Shown here: in pieces, positions 1 through 11,958 of the stretch
Layout of the letters: every line of letters starts with the position of its first letter
Numbering within the stretch: position 1 is the stretch's first letter
Assembly (NCBI RefSeq): GCF_024323335.1
Contig: NC_066580.1
Coordinates: 83,933,391 to 83,997,390 of the forward strand
Reading direction: 5' to 3'
Source: Lathyrus oleraceus
Lineage: Eukaryota > Streptophyta > Magnoliopsida > Fabales > Fabaceae
Length of the DNA: 64,000 nt
Program-made: the position numbers and the translations under genes
The notes under the pieces: model-generated
Told to the model about the DNA's origin: nothing
The model's database searches: none
The model's input: only the letters and a program-made list of their open reading frames with translations

Positions 1-1455
1 TATATTGTGACCGGGAGCACCGGAATGATAAACACAATGCTGGTCGGGCTTGTACCACCACTGCGGGTTAGCAGGTACAGCCGGAGGATCCCTCGGGGTA
101 ATCAGTTTCCGCTCTATTAAAGAGGGATATAGCTCAGCGTATGACATAGGAATAGGATCGAAAGTGATCTTCTTCCTATCATAATTCAAATTAGCCTGAT
201 TACTGTTGCCACGAGGCTGGTAAGCCTGTTACGGTTGGCGATGTTGTTGTTGATATTGAGGTTGTTGCTGATTATGCTGATTGTTGTCTCTGAAGACAGG
301 TGCTATATGAGCCACTTGATGCTGACTGCTGGCATGACGCACAGGCTTCCTCTTGGCAGAGGGTCTTCTTGGTTTAGCATGGGATTGCACAGCATGTGCC
401 TCCCTATCTTTCTTCTTAAACGCCCCATATCGTTTAGAAGAGCCTTCATCCTTAGATAAACGTCCTTCCCGGACTCTTTCCTCCAATCGCATCCCCATGT
501 TCACCATTTCGGTGAAATCAGAGGGAGCACTAGCAACCATCCGCTCATAATAAAATGAACTAAGAGTTTTCAAAAAGATCTTAGTCATCTCCTTTTCTTC
601 CAGCGGAGGAGTAATCTGAGCTGCCAGCTCTCGCCACCTCTGGGCGTACTCTTTAAATGTCTCTTTGTCCTTCTGGGACATAGCTCTGAGTTGATCACGG
701 TCAGGAGCCATATCAACATTATATTTGTATTGCTTGACGAAGGCTTCGCCAAGATCATTGAAGGAACGGATGTTTGCACTATCAAGGCTCATATACCAAC
801 GAAGAGCTGCACCAGACAAACTATCCTGAAAATAATGAATCAGCAGCTAATCATTATCTGTCTGAGTAGACATTTTCCTGGCATACATAACCAGGTGGCT
901 GAGAGGGCAGGTGTTCCCCTTATACTTCTCAAAGTCAGGAACTTTGAATTTGACGGGAATCTTAACACCGGGAACCAAACATAATTCAGCAGCAGACTTG
1001 CCGAACAAATCTTTCCCTCGAAGGGTCTTCAATTCCTTGCGGAGTTCAAGGAATTGGTCATTCATAGCTTCCATCTTTTCATTAACATCTGGGCCCTCAG
1101 ACGGCTCAGAATGATAGATGGTGTCGTCTACCCTAGGAATGGTATGCACGACAGGAGGAGGCATTGCAAGGACCGGGCTAGATGCCGGCATGGAAGCTAA
1201 TGTAGGAGCTGGAATATCTGGCATAAAACCAGGAGGCATACCCCACGGAAACCCGGCTGGCATGGCATTCGGCATGAAATGGGCACTGGCAGCTGCCACT
1301 GTTGAGGAGACAATCTCTGATATAACAGTCCTCTGGGGAGGAGTTGCAGGAGGTGGAGATGGTTGATTCTGAGCAGCTAGAAACTGCTCCATCAGGGAAC
1401 TCAGGCTAGCAACCTCTTCCTTCAGCTCTCGGTTCTCTTGTTCAAGTTGATCCAT
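1..1455 (-). pseudogene. Ogre gag remnant, two in-frame stops, runs off window
   Basis: Gag is the structural capsid protein that packages element RNA in cytoplasmic particles. From an ATG at 1455 the frame shows a short coiled-coil-like start (MDQLEQENRELKEEV), a proline/methionine-rich linker, then the conserved Ogre gag core (GKDLFGKSAAELCLVPGVKIP; KFKVPDFEKYKG). It is cut by TAG at 847-849 and TAA at 229-231, yet stays in one frame through SGAALRWY, the middle of gag and a Q/H-rich tract, and is still open at position 1. The open frame extends upstream to 1560 without an ATG, so the true start is uncertain. Assignment to the Ogre/Tat lineage rests on recalled motifs. Protease should follow beyond the left edge. 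Confidence 0.8.
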
Positions 1456-1764
1456 CACTCTCGCAGAATTGGCTCGGGTGTAGTACCGATGAGTCAGCTT
1501 GTCTTCAAAATAAATGAAGAGCACAGAGTCAGATAACAAACAAGAAGACCAGAACAACACCTGCTTATGCGAGATGATGCATGCAATGCTTGTGCATATG
1601 CTTTGTTTTTATTTCAAGGAACCTTTAGGGTATTATTTGCAAAATTTTGAAATTTTAAACATTTAATAGCATATGGAAAAAAAAATATCTCATCAAATAT
1701 ATATTCGAGACAAAGAAGTACAACATTGTTGATCATATTACAAGGGAAAAGGAAAATGAACATC
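1456..1764. other. Spacer between Ogre-1 ORF1 and gag
   Basis: On the minus strand this holds the end of ORF1 trailing sequence, an A/T-rich stretch around 1650-1700 and an open but ATG-less extension of the gag frame (1456-1560). No promoter or RNA gene was seen. Ogre elements are known to use splicing elsewhere; I see no splice pair I would defend here. Confidence 0.5.
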
Positions 1765-3213
1765 CTATGGATCCCTAGAAGCTCGAGATGCCGGAAGACG
1801 AGATGCACAAAGCCTCTTGATCTCTCTCTCGTATGCTGCTTCCATATCTGCTTTCTCCTTAGCAAGTCAATCATACTTCCTTTTCCAGAATTTGGAAGAC
1901 TGAGGAAGCTGAGAAGTCCAGGTATCATTCGGATCGTCTATCACCTGATGCTCGAGGAATTCGATCAGAGTGTCCTTCTCTTTAAGCTGTTGAAGCAACT
2001 CTTCTCTTTCACGGATCCAGGCATGTGAAAGGTCTTCGTCTCTCAACTCTTCTACGCCTTGGTTAGGAAGGGTTGAAGGCCCAGCCACAACCAACGGTGT
2101 AGGTCTCGGATAATCATATGGCATAAGATACTCTGATGCTCTCTGCCTGACCCAAGAAGTATATGGCTCCAAAGCAATGCAGTTCTTCGGACCCAACTCA
2201 CTTCTACCCTTCTTGTGAATCTTGCGCCAAGCGCGGACCATCCTGGCTTTCAGGCCTTGGGGATCTTTACCCTCCTGAAAGAACACACCTTCTAACAGAA
2301 TGTTATGAGGTTTATCCTTTAGGGGGAACCCGAGCTGACGACGTGCTAAGATAGGGTTGTAGCTGATCCCACCACATGTACCAAGAAGAGGCACATTAGG
2401 GAATTCACCATAATAATCAATGATCTGAACTGTATCGTACACGCGATCATACCAAGAGATATCGTCATTAGTGAGAGACATAAGTCTCGTAGACCACCGT
2501 AGACATCCCTTGTTCTCCTTGAAAGCAACCGTCTGCGGTAAGTGAGAAATAAACCACTTATACAACAGAGGCAAACAACACACAATAGCTCCTCCGCCCT
2601 TTGCATTCCTTAGGTGCAAAGAGAAATAGGCATCACCCAACAGAGTAGGAACGAGATTAAGAACAGAAAATATCCTAATGGCGTTCACATCCACAAATTT
2701 GTCGATGTTGGGGAACAATACCAAACCATAGATGAGCAGCACGAATATGGCCTCAAAGGCATCCTCACTCATGGCCTTCCCATAAACGGTAGCTTGAGCG
2801 ATGAGGAAATCAGAAGGAAGACCCTGAATTCCACCTTTGGTAGTCATATGCGCTTCAATCAGGGATTCATCTATGTGCAACAAGTCTGCGATCTCTCGAG
2901 AAGTCGGAATACTCTCTAAGCCACTGAACGGCACCTGATCCAGAATAGGAATACCCACAAGATGAGCATACTCCTCGAGCGTAGGCAACAACTGAAAGTC
3001 CAAAAAAGAGAAGTAGTGATACAGAGGATCATAGAACTGCGCCAAAGTACTCATCAACCCTTCGTTAACCTGAGTAGTCAACAGAGGCAGAAGCTTCCCA
3101 TAACGAGCCTTGAAACCCAAAGGATCTTATACATAAGATGTCAGATTCCTTAACTCTTTCAGATCGGGTTGGCGAAAGCTGTACTTCTTTGTATGCCTTT
3201 TTGGTCTTTCCAT
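1765..3213 (-). pseudogene. Ogre ORF1, unknown function, broken by two stops
   Basis: ORF1 is the extra protein that Ogre elements encode upstream of gag; its role is not known. The best start is the ATG at 3213 (MERPKRHTKKYSF...), which matches the start of the ORF1 at 57931 in Ogre-3. The frame meets TAA at 3127-3129, continues with FYDPLYHYFSFLDFQLLPTL, EEYAHLVGIP and a GL-rich core, meets TGA at 1867-1869, and runs on as a charged helical tail to TAG at 1765-1767. The FYDPL..CFTF.DYQL.PTLEEY signature is what I recall from plant-mobile-domain-like/DUF7745 proteins of legumes. The stretch 3120-1867 is open for 417 codons but lacks its own ATG. Confidence 0.8.
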
Positions 3214-4207
3214 GTCTGAAAATTTTGCAAATAAACCCTTTAAGTTCCTTGAAAGTTTTTTGATTTTTCTGATGACATGAATGCAAATGAATGCATGAAT
3301 GTATGAATGCAACAATCACACTCAAGGATCAAGCAAAACACACCAGACAAAGGTCATGGGAAAGCTCATAGCATCCTTAATATCAATCATCCATTTTGGT
3401 GGATTATGGTTTACACCTTATCGACACCCAAGTTCCATTGATATTAACGATACATGAACCGACTCAATCATCCTTAATATCAATCATCCATTTTGGTGGA
3501 TTATGGTTTACACCTTATCAACACCCAAGTTCCATTGATATTAAGGATGTCTGAACGACTCAACCATGAATCACGGGTTTGTTGAGAGTCACGAGCATGG
3601 AGTCTCGGTTAAGAACCACCCAAAGGGAGTGTACTAGGGTTTAAACCTGCCGAACATGTTCTACACGAGGTTCCCATAGTCATCATCCCATCTTTCGAAT
3701 ATTATCGGAGGAACGAATACTCGTATTCCAAAAATATTCTCAAGAGAGATTCTTATGAGTGTAGTATCGCGTAACAATCGCATCAGATCTTACATCTGAA
3801 CGACCTCCGCACTACGTCCTAAAAATAGGCCAAGATGGGCTTGGTAAACTAAGGTCCTTGGATTCTAAGGCACATGATTGAAAGAATAATGCCTAACCAC
3901 AAATAACTTGTGTGACATTATTAATCCAACATGACCTCCACCAAGTGAATGGACTCACAAGTCAACTTGCTAAGGAATACTCCACACAAGTCGACAAGAC
4001 TATGCCATTCTCCTATCCTAAGATGCACTCGAGTTCGGGTATAGAACTCATCTCATAGAGATCACCAAGCAAACAACAATTGTATATCAAGCAATTCAAT
4101 CATTACAATCAATACAGTAATCCCAAATCGTACAAAAATATGTCATATAACAAATAAACAATATCATAAAACAAGGGTGAAAAGTAGGCAAAACCACCAA
4201 GGAATAG
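3214..4207 (-). other. Ogre-1 untranslated leader
   Basis: This lies between the primer site and ORF1. No coding frame is credible. It contains a 97-bp tandem duplication (separate entry) and aligns by eye over most of its length with the Ogre-3 leader (57932-58783), including the shared stretches around CACAAATAACTTGTGTG and the ACTACTCCACACAAGTCGA-like segment. Conservation of leader sequence is expected for packaging and dimerisation signals, but which part does this is not shown. Confidence 0.7.
3372..3549. repeat. 97-bp tandem duplication with a 16-bp inverted repeat in Ogre-1 leader
   Basis: Copy 1 starts at 3372 and copy 2 at 3469, both opening CATCCTTAATATCAATC. Within copy 2, 3469-3484 (CATCCTTAATATCAAT) and 3534-3549 (ATTGATATTAAGGATG) are perfect reverse complements and could form a 16-bp stem. 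Copy 1 has the same arms with one change. Ogre-3 has only one copy of this block, so the duplication is specific to this element. Confidence 0.85.
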
Positions 4208-4225
4208 TCCCCAGCAGAGTCGCCA
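4208..4225 (-). promoter_or_regulatory. Ogre-1 primer binding site
   Basis: The minus strand reads TGGCGACTCTGCTGGGGA just inside the LTR end (4232). TGG at the start pairs with the CCA end of a tRNA. Ogre elements are reported to use tRNA-Arg; I could not check the tRNA sequence. Confidence 0.85.
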
Positions 4226-5235
4226 CTTTTCTGTAGCGGTGTATTCGTCACTTTATGATTTATTGATTAAATCAAAAGCAAAGCATACAAAGAATCGAGT
4301 CGCCATCGCACTTTTATTTATCCAAAGGAATGGCTAAAAAGCGAACAAAAGCCTAAGAAGTTTTACACATAGAAAACTAATGAAAAGATCAGAGATCGGG
4401 GTAAGGGGTTAATTACGCAATGGGAAGGTGTTAGGCACCCAAAACGTCCTAGGTACTCCTAGGGAGCCCTTTTCACAACTTGTTGTATGAAATGTTATTT
4501 GTTTATGAAATATTTATTGTGCAAACATGATTGAAGGGATGAGAAAAGAATATACAAGTTATTATTTTTGTGTTTGAACGGATGAACCCGTTGTCTACGT
4601 ACCTTTCCATGGAAGGTAAGGATCAAAACGCCGTAGTTCGGCTAAAAGATTTCCAAAATATGAGTGGATTGATTTTAAAACAAAATCCCTATGGTCTTTC
4701 GTTATCCACGGGAGAAAACTCAACCTGTACAAACACAAGTCCACCATGTGAGAAAAGCTTCAACTTGCTAGTGAGGGGTTAACCCTATAATAAGCAAGGA
4801 AGTCTTACAATTCAATCACTAAGGACAAAAGGTGAGATTAACATCAACCAACTAGGATAAATCAAACTTATGGCTAATGTATGAAAACTTATCAAGAATG
4901 GACAAAGCCACAAAACAATTGAGTGGGTGAAATTAACCAATTAGGATTATTCACAAAAGTGGTCAAGATATGATTAGAATTCAATTCAAAAGAAGTATTA
5001 TGAAAATGAAGTTTGAAAAATCAGAGGCTTAAGGCCTAGGTTTCTAATTTGAAAAGAACAAATGAAAATGTTTGCACAATAGTTTTCAGTTTAACATGCA
5101 AATGGAGGTTTGAGGAAACAAAAGGTGGGAAGGTTAAGGGATGTAAAACTTCTTAGATGTTCACCTCTTGAGATCATATGTAAATGATTCAAGTGATTCC
5201 TTTGGAATAGGCAACAAGCAAGTAATAGATGGACA

Positions 5236-5442
5236 AAGTAAATGGATACCGGATGCCAATCAATGGACTTATTCCAATCTCACAAAACAAAAATGGATAT
5301 CGGATGCCAATCAATGGACTTACACCAATCTCCTAAAACAAAGAGCAAACATGGATACCAGATGCCAATCAATGGACTTATACTAGTCTCCTAAAGCAAA
5401 GAAACCAGGATACAAGATGCCAATCAATGGACTTATATTAGT
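5236..5442. repeat. Tandem repeat of about 51-58 bp inside Ogre-1 LTR
   Basis: The core GATGCCAATCAATGGACTTA starts at 5252, 5303, 5361 and 5416, with spacers ending in TCTCCTAAAACAAAG-like sequence. A fifth, weaker copy lies past the inserted element at about 13967-13985. The Tekay-like element thus landed inside this minisatellite. A 72-codon frame across it is a by-product of the repeat. Confidence 0.85.
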
Positions 5443-5561
5443 TGTAACACCCCGATAATAATAAAATAATTATTTAAATTAAGTTAATAATGTAATTATT
5501 AATTTGATTAAATAATTAGAAATTTTATTATTATTATTATTTTTGGATTATTATTTTGGAA

Positions 5562-5573
5562 TAAATATATAAG
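5562..5573 (+). promoter_or_regulatory. Probable TATA box in Tekay-like LTR
   Basis: AATAAATATATAAG-like sequence lies about 120 bp into the LTR, repeated in the 3' LTR at about 12078-12089. A conserved ATAAATATAT-like stretch sits near the same end of the solo LTR, on its minus strand. Confidence 0.45.
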
Positions 5574-6064
5574 TTGGAATTCAGTAAAAAGGTCCCATTT
5601 GGTAAAAAGGTTTATTGTTTTCACGTGAAAAGGAAAAGAGAAGCGGCTGAAAGAGAGAAAGGGCAAAAGGCAGAGCAAGAGAAGAGGAAAAGCTTGAAGC
5701 TGCAGAATTTGCCGGATTAACTCAGGTAAGGGGGGTTTATCGTTGATTAACGGGTATTGTATGATAATATGTCATGGGTAGTGATAGACCTTTAAATTAC
5801 CTCTGTATTGGATGATTATGATGAATTGTGAATCTTTTTGGATGAACGAAATTGGAATAGAGTGGAGAGGAATTCGTAGGAATTTGATGTAAACGTGTTA
5901 GGTTTTGTGTAATCGAATAAGATATGAATGGTGTTGAGAATATGGACGGTTAATTGGTGTAAATTGGACTGTAGAAGGTTGGATCGGATAGGTTTCGTAA
6001 TAGGGAAAAACCATTGTAGATCTGAAATCTGGGTTCTGTAGCAGAGGGTTCTGCTAGCGCGCGA

Positions 6065-6161
6065 TTCGCGGCGCGAAGCCCTGTTCGCGGCGCGAACTGG
6101 AAAATCCAGAGAGGGGTTCTGTAACGCACAGGTCGCGGCGCGAACCCTGCTGCGCGGCGCG
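6065..6161 (+). repeat. Paired GC-rich palindromes, TTCGCGGCGCGAA type
   Basis: Four dyads: 6065-6077 and 6084-6096 (TTCGCG-G-CGCGAA, perfect arms), 6133-6143 (TCGCG-G-CGCGA) and one centred on 6157 (CGCG-G-CGCG). Centres within each pair are 19 bp apart and the pairs are 67 bp apart. The same block recurs in the 3' LTR at about 12581-12677. The arms match the plant E2F consensus (WTTSSCSS), which is suggestive only. Comparison with the solo LTR at 24698 is given in the findings. Confidence 0.85.
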
Positions 6162-6533
6162 AACTGTGCTGTGCAGAAGTGGATATTGGTGAATTTCTGT
6201 GCTGTTGTTGTGCAGTTTTTGGTTGTTTAGGCTGAGTGATGTAACTTAGCTGAGGGATGATGTGATAGGGATCAATTCCCGTTGTTTTGAGTAGTGTAGG
6301 TATTAGTAGAGAGTGCTAATACTGTGTTTGATTATGTGGCATGAGATGATATGCTTTTGTGATAAAATGTGTTAATACATGTGTTGATGGTGTGTGATGA
6401 TATGAATGATGCTGTGAATGTATCAGTTATGTATGCAATTGTGAATAGACTGTTCTATGGCTTAGAGTGTGAGCATATGTCTATTCTTGAGTTGTTGGTG
6501 ATGTTGCATTGCTAGGTGATTAGCATGCGTTGT

Positions 6534-6863
6534 CTAGCCTCTGGGGCTGTAGCTAATTCCCATAGTGAGGAATTAGTGAGTTGTGAATTGTTGTTGATGT
6601 TTGCATACTAGATGAGTAGTGTGCATAGTCTAGCCTTTGGGGCTGTAGCTAATTCCCATAGTGAGGAATTAGTGAGTGAGTCATTAGATCTCAATGAGTG
6701 GGACTAGTGGGCTCAGTAGCCGTATCTGGAGGGATCGGTGAGCTTGGACTATATGTTCAAGAAGAGTCGGTACCGCATTTCATGGAGTCTCATTGCATAA
6801 TGAATGCATGGCATAGCCTGTGGGGCTGTAGCTAATTCCCATTGTGAGGAATTAGTGAGTAAA
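6534..6863 (+). repeat. Three dispersed hairpin repeats in Tekay-like LTR
   Basis: A block of about 45 bp reading GGGGCTGTAGCTAATTCCC followed by GAGGAATTAGTGAGT occurs near 6538, 6634 and 6819. Each contains CTAATTCC and GGAATTAG as 8-bp arms around an 8-nt loop (CATAGTGA twice, CATTGTGA once). The solo LTR of the same family has two copies (minus strand, near 25386 and 25492) with loop CATGGTGA. Confidence 0.8.
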
Positions 6864-7424
6864 TCGCTGTGTTGTGTTGTTGGTGTTGAATATGGATTGA
6901 GATTATACATATGATATATATATATTTGTTGAGTATAATGTTGCGTTGATACTGCCGTTATGGAGTGTGTAGTCTGGTTAGGGTGATTTGATGCGTTAGT
7001 TACTTAACATTACATAATGTTGTATAATGCTTATTATATTGATTGAGGAACTCACCCTTACAACTATGTTTTCAGGTAACGAGCAGTGACTGAGTAGAAG
7101 CTAGTCCTTGGAGTCTAGTGTCGTCCTTAGTGGTCATGCTCTGGTAGATGTAACATCGGGAGGGGATGTTTGACTATGTTTTAATCATTTTGATGTTGAT
7201 TGTTGAATAATTCCCATGTAATGTGGTACATGTTATTACATGATTGAATTGATTTTCTATCCGCTGCGAATTATGCAAAAGTGCCTTATATTGGTTAAAT
7301 AAATGAGCATGACAGGATATTTTGATGAATATTGTGTGACACCCTTCGGGGCATAATTACTCTGATTGTCATATGTTAATATTTTAATTAATTATTTGGG
7401 GTATTTAGAAGGGTGTTACATTAG

Positions 7425-7436
7425 TGGTATCAGAGC
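7425..7436 (+). promoter_or_regulatory. Primer binding site (tRNA-iMet type)
   Basis: TGGTATCAGAGC begins 4 nt after the 5' LTR end. This is the standard plant initiator-methionine tRNA complement. Confidence 0.93.
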
Positions 7437-7545
7437 ATAGTCGGTCGTGTCGAGTCGTAACTATTCTATTTCCCCTGTACGGGATAGGTGTTGTGTAACC
7501 CTATCAGTACTTATTGTTTAGCTTGTTTGGGTTTTCAGAATAGAG

Positions 7546-10500
7546 ATGGCTGGAAGAGGTAGAGATGATGCTGCAATTGCTGAGGCTCTGGGTATGCTAG
7601 CTGGAGTGCTTGGAGGAAATCAGAATGTTATGGGAATGGGAGCTGCTCGTCAACTGAGTGAGTTCCAGAAGAACAATCCTCCAATGTTCAAGGGAGCATA
7701 CGATCCAGATGGTGCTCAGAAGTGGTTGAAGGAGATAGAGAGAATCTTCCGAGTAACTGAGTGTGCTGATAACCAGAAGGTCAGGTTCGGTACACATATG
7801 CTGTCAGAAGAAGCTGACGATTGGTGGGTTGCTACCCGCACTGAGTTGGAATCTGCTGGTAATACTGAGATCACTTGGGCTGTGTTCAGGGAAAGATTCC
7901 TGAGGAAGTATTTTCCAGAGGATGTCAGGGGGAAGAAAGAAATAGAATTCTTGGAATTGAAGCAGGGTAACAGGTCGGTTACCGAGTATGCTGCGAAATT
8001 CACAGAGCTGTCAAAGTACTATACTCCCTATAGTGAGGCTGCTGGAGAATTTTCGAAGTGTGTGAAGTTTGAGAACGGGTTGCGTCCCGAGATCAAGCAG
8101 GCGATTGGATATCAGCGAATCAGGGTGTTTTCTGATTTGGTTGACTGTTGTAGAATTTTTGAACAGGATTCCAAAGCCAGAGCAGAGAGCTATCAGCAGA
8201 GGGTTGATAGGAAGGGTAAGAATCAGATGGATCGTGGAAAACCGTATGCAGCTGGCAAAGGTTTTCAGAAGCAGAGTGGGATGAAGAGGCCTAGTGGGGG
8301 AGACTCTAGTGCTCCTGTTAAGTGTTATAGATGTGGTCGGGCTGGACATCGTGTTCATGAGTGTACCAGTGCTGAGATGAAGTGTTTCAAGTGTGGGAAA
8401 GGTGGTCACTTGGCTGCAGAGTGCCGATTGAAGACTGTAACTTGTTTCAACTGTGGAGAGTTGGGTCATATCAGTCCCCAGTGCCCTAAGCCAAAGAAGG
8501 AGAATCAGTCAGGAGGCAAGGTCTTTGCCTTATCGGGTTCTGAGACTTCTGCAGATGATCGTTTGATCAGAGGTACGTGTTATATAAATGGCTTTCCTCT
8601 TGTAGCTATCATTGACACCGGTGCTACTCATTCCTTTATATCTTTGGATTGTGCTGTGAAACTTAAGTTAGAGATATCTGAGATGTATGGTAGTATGGTG
8701 ATTGATACTCCTGCAAAGGGTTCAGTGACTACTACTTCAGTTTGTTTGAGTTGTCCTTTGAGTATTTTTGGTAGAGACTTTGGGATAGACCTTGTGTGTC
8801 TTCCGTTAGTGCAGATTGATGTTATTCTGGGTATGAACTGGTTGGTGTTTAACCGAGTCTATATCAATTGTTTTGATAAGACTGTGGTCTTTCCTGATAT
8901 GGAGGAAGAAAAGAGTCTGTTTCTATCAGCCAGGCAGGTGAATGAGGAAGTGGCAGATGGGGCAGAGTTGTTTATGCTGTTGGCAACTTTAGAGGCTAAA
9001 GATAAACTGGTGATTGGCGATCTAGCTGTGGTGTGTGATTTTCCTGATGTGTTTCCAGAAGAAGTGAATGAATTACCGCCAGAGCGTGAAGTTGAGTTCT
9101 CGATTGATTTGGTACCTGGTACTAGACCGATATCGATGGCTCCGTATCGTATGTCTGCTGTTGAGTTAGCTGAATTGAAGAGTCAACTGGAAGATCTGTT
9201 GGATAAGAAGTTTATTCGTCCGAGTGTGTCACCGTGGGGTGCACCAGTGTTATTGGTTAAGAAGAAGGAAGGTACTATGAGGTTGTGTGTGGACTACAGG
9301 CAACTGAATAAAGTGACGATCAAGAATCGGTATCCTTTGCCGAGGATTGATGATTTGATGGATCAGTTGGTTGGTGCGAGTGTGTTCAGTAAAATAGATT
9401 TGAGATCGGGATATCATCAGATACGTGTGAAAACTGAGGATATTCAGAAGACTGCTTTCAGAACAAGGTATGGACATTATGAGTATTCCGTGATGCCTTT
9501 TGGTGTGACTAATGCGCCTGGAGTATTTATGGAGTATATGAATAGGATTTTTCATCCGTACCTAGATCAGTTTGTTGTGGTGTTTATTGATGACATTTTG
9601 GTGTATTCGAAATCTGAAGAAGAGCATGCTGAGCATTTGAGAGTGGTGTTGGAAGTTCTACGAGACAAGAAGTTATTTGCTAAATTGTCAAAGTGTGAAT
9701 TTTGGTTAGAAGAGGTTAGTTTTCTTGGTCATGTGATTTCAAGAGGTGGTGTTGCTGTTGATCCTTCTAAGGTAGAAGCGGTATCTAAGTGGGAAGCTCC
9801 TAAGTCTGTTGCTGAAATTCGAAGCTTTCTTGGTTTGGCAGGTTATTACAGGAAGTTTATTGAAGGATTTTCCAAGTTGGCGTTACCGTTGACGATGTTG
9901 ACTAGAAAGGGGCAAGCGTTTGTTTGGGATTCAAAATGTGAAGAAGGTTTCCAAGAGTTAAAGAGAAGGTTAACTACTGCTCCTATTCTGATATTACCGA
10001 GTTCGTCGGAATTATTTGAAGTTTACTGTGATGCTTCATTGTTGGGTTTAGGTGGTGTGTTGATGCAAAATAAGCAGGTTATAGCTTATGCTTCGAGACA
10101 GCTGAGGGTTCATGAGAGGAACTATCCGACGCATGATTTAGAGTTGGCAGCTGTGGTATTTGTTCTGAAGTTGTGGAGGCATTATTTGTACGGGTCAAGA
10201 TTTGAGGTTTTCAGTGATCATAAGAGTTTAAAGTATTTGTTCGATCAGAAAGAGCTGAATATGAGACAGAGGAGATGGTTAGAATTTCTGAAGGATTATG
10301 ATTTTGGTTTGAATTACCATCCGGGTAAAGCAAATGTAGTGGCTGATGCATTGAGTCGGAAATCATTACATATGTCTATGTTAATGGTTAAGGAATTGGA
10401 TTTAATTGAGCAGTTTAGAGACTTGAGTTTGGTGTGTGAGAGTACTCACAACAGTGTTAAATTGGGAATGTTGAAGTTAACGAGTGGTATTCTGGAGGAG

Positions 10501-11916
10501 ATCAGAGAGGGTCAGAAATCCGATATGCATTTGGTTGATAAGTTGACTTTAGTGAATCAAGGTCGAAGTGGTGAATTCAGAGTTGATGAGAATGGTGTTT
10601 TGAAATTTGGTAGTCGGGTGTGTATTCCGAATGTTATTGAGCTTAAGAAGAGTATTCTTGAGGAGGGACATCGTAGTGGCTTAAGTATTCATCCTGGAGC
10701 TACGAAGATGTATCATGATTTGAAGAAGTTATTTTGGTGGCCGGGAATGAAAAGAGAAATTGCGAGTTTTGTTTATTCTTGTTTGACTTGTCAGAAGTCA
10801 AAGATTGAGCATCAGAAGCCGTCTGGACTAATGCAACCGTTGGCTATTCCAGAGTGGAAGTGGGATAGTATCAGTATGGATTTCGTTTCTGGTTTACCGA
10901 GAACAGTTAAGAATTTTGAGGCTATTTGGGTGATTGTTGACAGATTGACGAAATCGGCTCATTTCATTCCGATCAGAATGGATTATCCGTTACAGAGATT
11001 GGCTGAGTTGTATATTGAGAAGATTGTAAGTTTACATGGTATTCCGTCGAGTATTGTTTCGGACAGAGATCCTAGATTTACATCGAAGTTTTGGGAAGGT
11101 TTGCAGAAGGCTTTGGGAACTAAGCTGAGATTGAGTTCTGCATATCATCCGCAGACTGATGGTCAGACTGAGAGGACGATTCAGTCATTGGAGGATCTTT
11201 TGAGAGCTTGTGTTTTGGAAAAGGGAGGTTCTTGGGATTGTTATTTACCTTTGGTTGAGTTTACCTACAACAATAGCTTTCATTAGAGCATTGGTATGGC
11301 ACCGTTTGAAGCTTTGTATGGTAGGAGATGTCGGACACCTTTATGTTGGTATGAGTCCGGTGAGAGTACTGTAGTTGGACCGGAGATTGTTCAGCAGACT
11401 ACGGAAAAGATTAAAATGATTCAGGAGTAGATGAGAATTGCTCAGAGTCGTCAGAAGAGTTATCATGACAAGAGGAGGAAGTCACTTGAGTTCCAAGAGG
11501 GAGATCATGTGTTTCTTCGTGTTACTCCGATAACTGGTGTTGGTCGAGCTCTGAAGTCGAAGAAGTTGACACCTCGATTTATTGGTCCTTATCAGATTTT
11601 GGAGAGGATAGGAGGGGTAGCCTATCGTATCGCTTTACCGCCGTCGCTTGCGAATTTGCATGATGTTTTTCATGTGTCTCAGTTGAGGAGATACATTCAT
11701 GATCCGTCGCATGTAGTCCAAGTAGATGATGTACAGGTGAGAGATAACCTGACTGTTGAAACATCACCTATGAGGATCGAGGATCGAGAGTTGAAGCAGT
11801 TGCGGGGTAAAGAGATTGCCTTAGTGAAGGTAGCTTGGGGAGGACCAGCAGGTGGCGATGTGACTTGGGAACTGGAGAGTAAGATGAAGGAGTCTTATCC
11901 AGAGTTGTTCGATTGA
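7546..11916 (+). pseudogene. Tekay-like gag-pol polyprotein with two in-frame TAG codons
   Basis: One frame from ATG 7546 encodes the polyprotein that forms particles, copies element RNA and integrates the DNA. Order: gag core (about residues 30-215); three CCHC knuckles (about 260-313); protease with DTGATHSF (357-364); reverse transcriptase with FIDD (680-683); RNase H with VYCDAS (D829); integrase with an HHCC finger in the WWPGMKREI region and a DD35E triad at D1112, D1173 and E1209; C-terminal integrase and chromodomain-like segment ending KESYPELFD. TAG at 11284-11286 and TAG at 11428-11430 interrupt the integrase after its catalytic residues, with no frame change, so the tail reopens at 11431-11916. 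All catalytic residues named are present. Either the stops are read through or the copy was mobilised by helper proteins. Confidence 0.93.
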
Positions 11917-11941
11917 GGTATGTTTTCGAGGACGAAAACTC

Positions 11942-11958
11942 TTTTAGTGGGGGAGAGT
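11942..11958 (+). promoter_or_regulatory. Polypurine tract of the Tekay-like element
   Basis: TTTTAGTGGGGGAGAGT abuts the 3' LTR start at 11959. It primes plus-strand DNA synthesis. Confidence 0.9.

Larger units (their letters stand above)
5443..7420 (+). repeat. 5' LTR of the Tekay-like element
   Basis: It runs from TGTAACACCCCGATAATA to GGGTGTTACA. The LTR provides promoter, transcript start and polyadenylation. It contains a TATA-like motif, a palindrome array at 6065-6161 and three hairpin repeats at 6534-6863. A related solo LTR lies at 24698-26596. Confidence 0.95.

Noticed and set aside
7597..9555. Minus-strand frames opposite the Tekay-like gag-pol
   Set aside because: Shadows of a frame with clear gag, protease and RT motifs.
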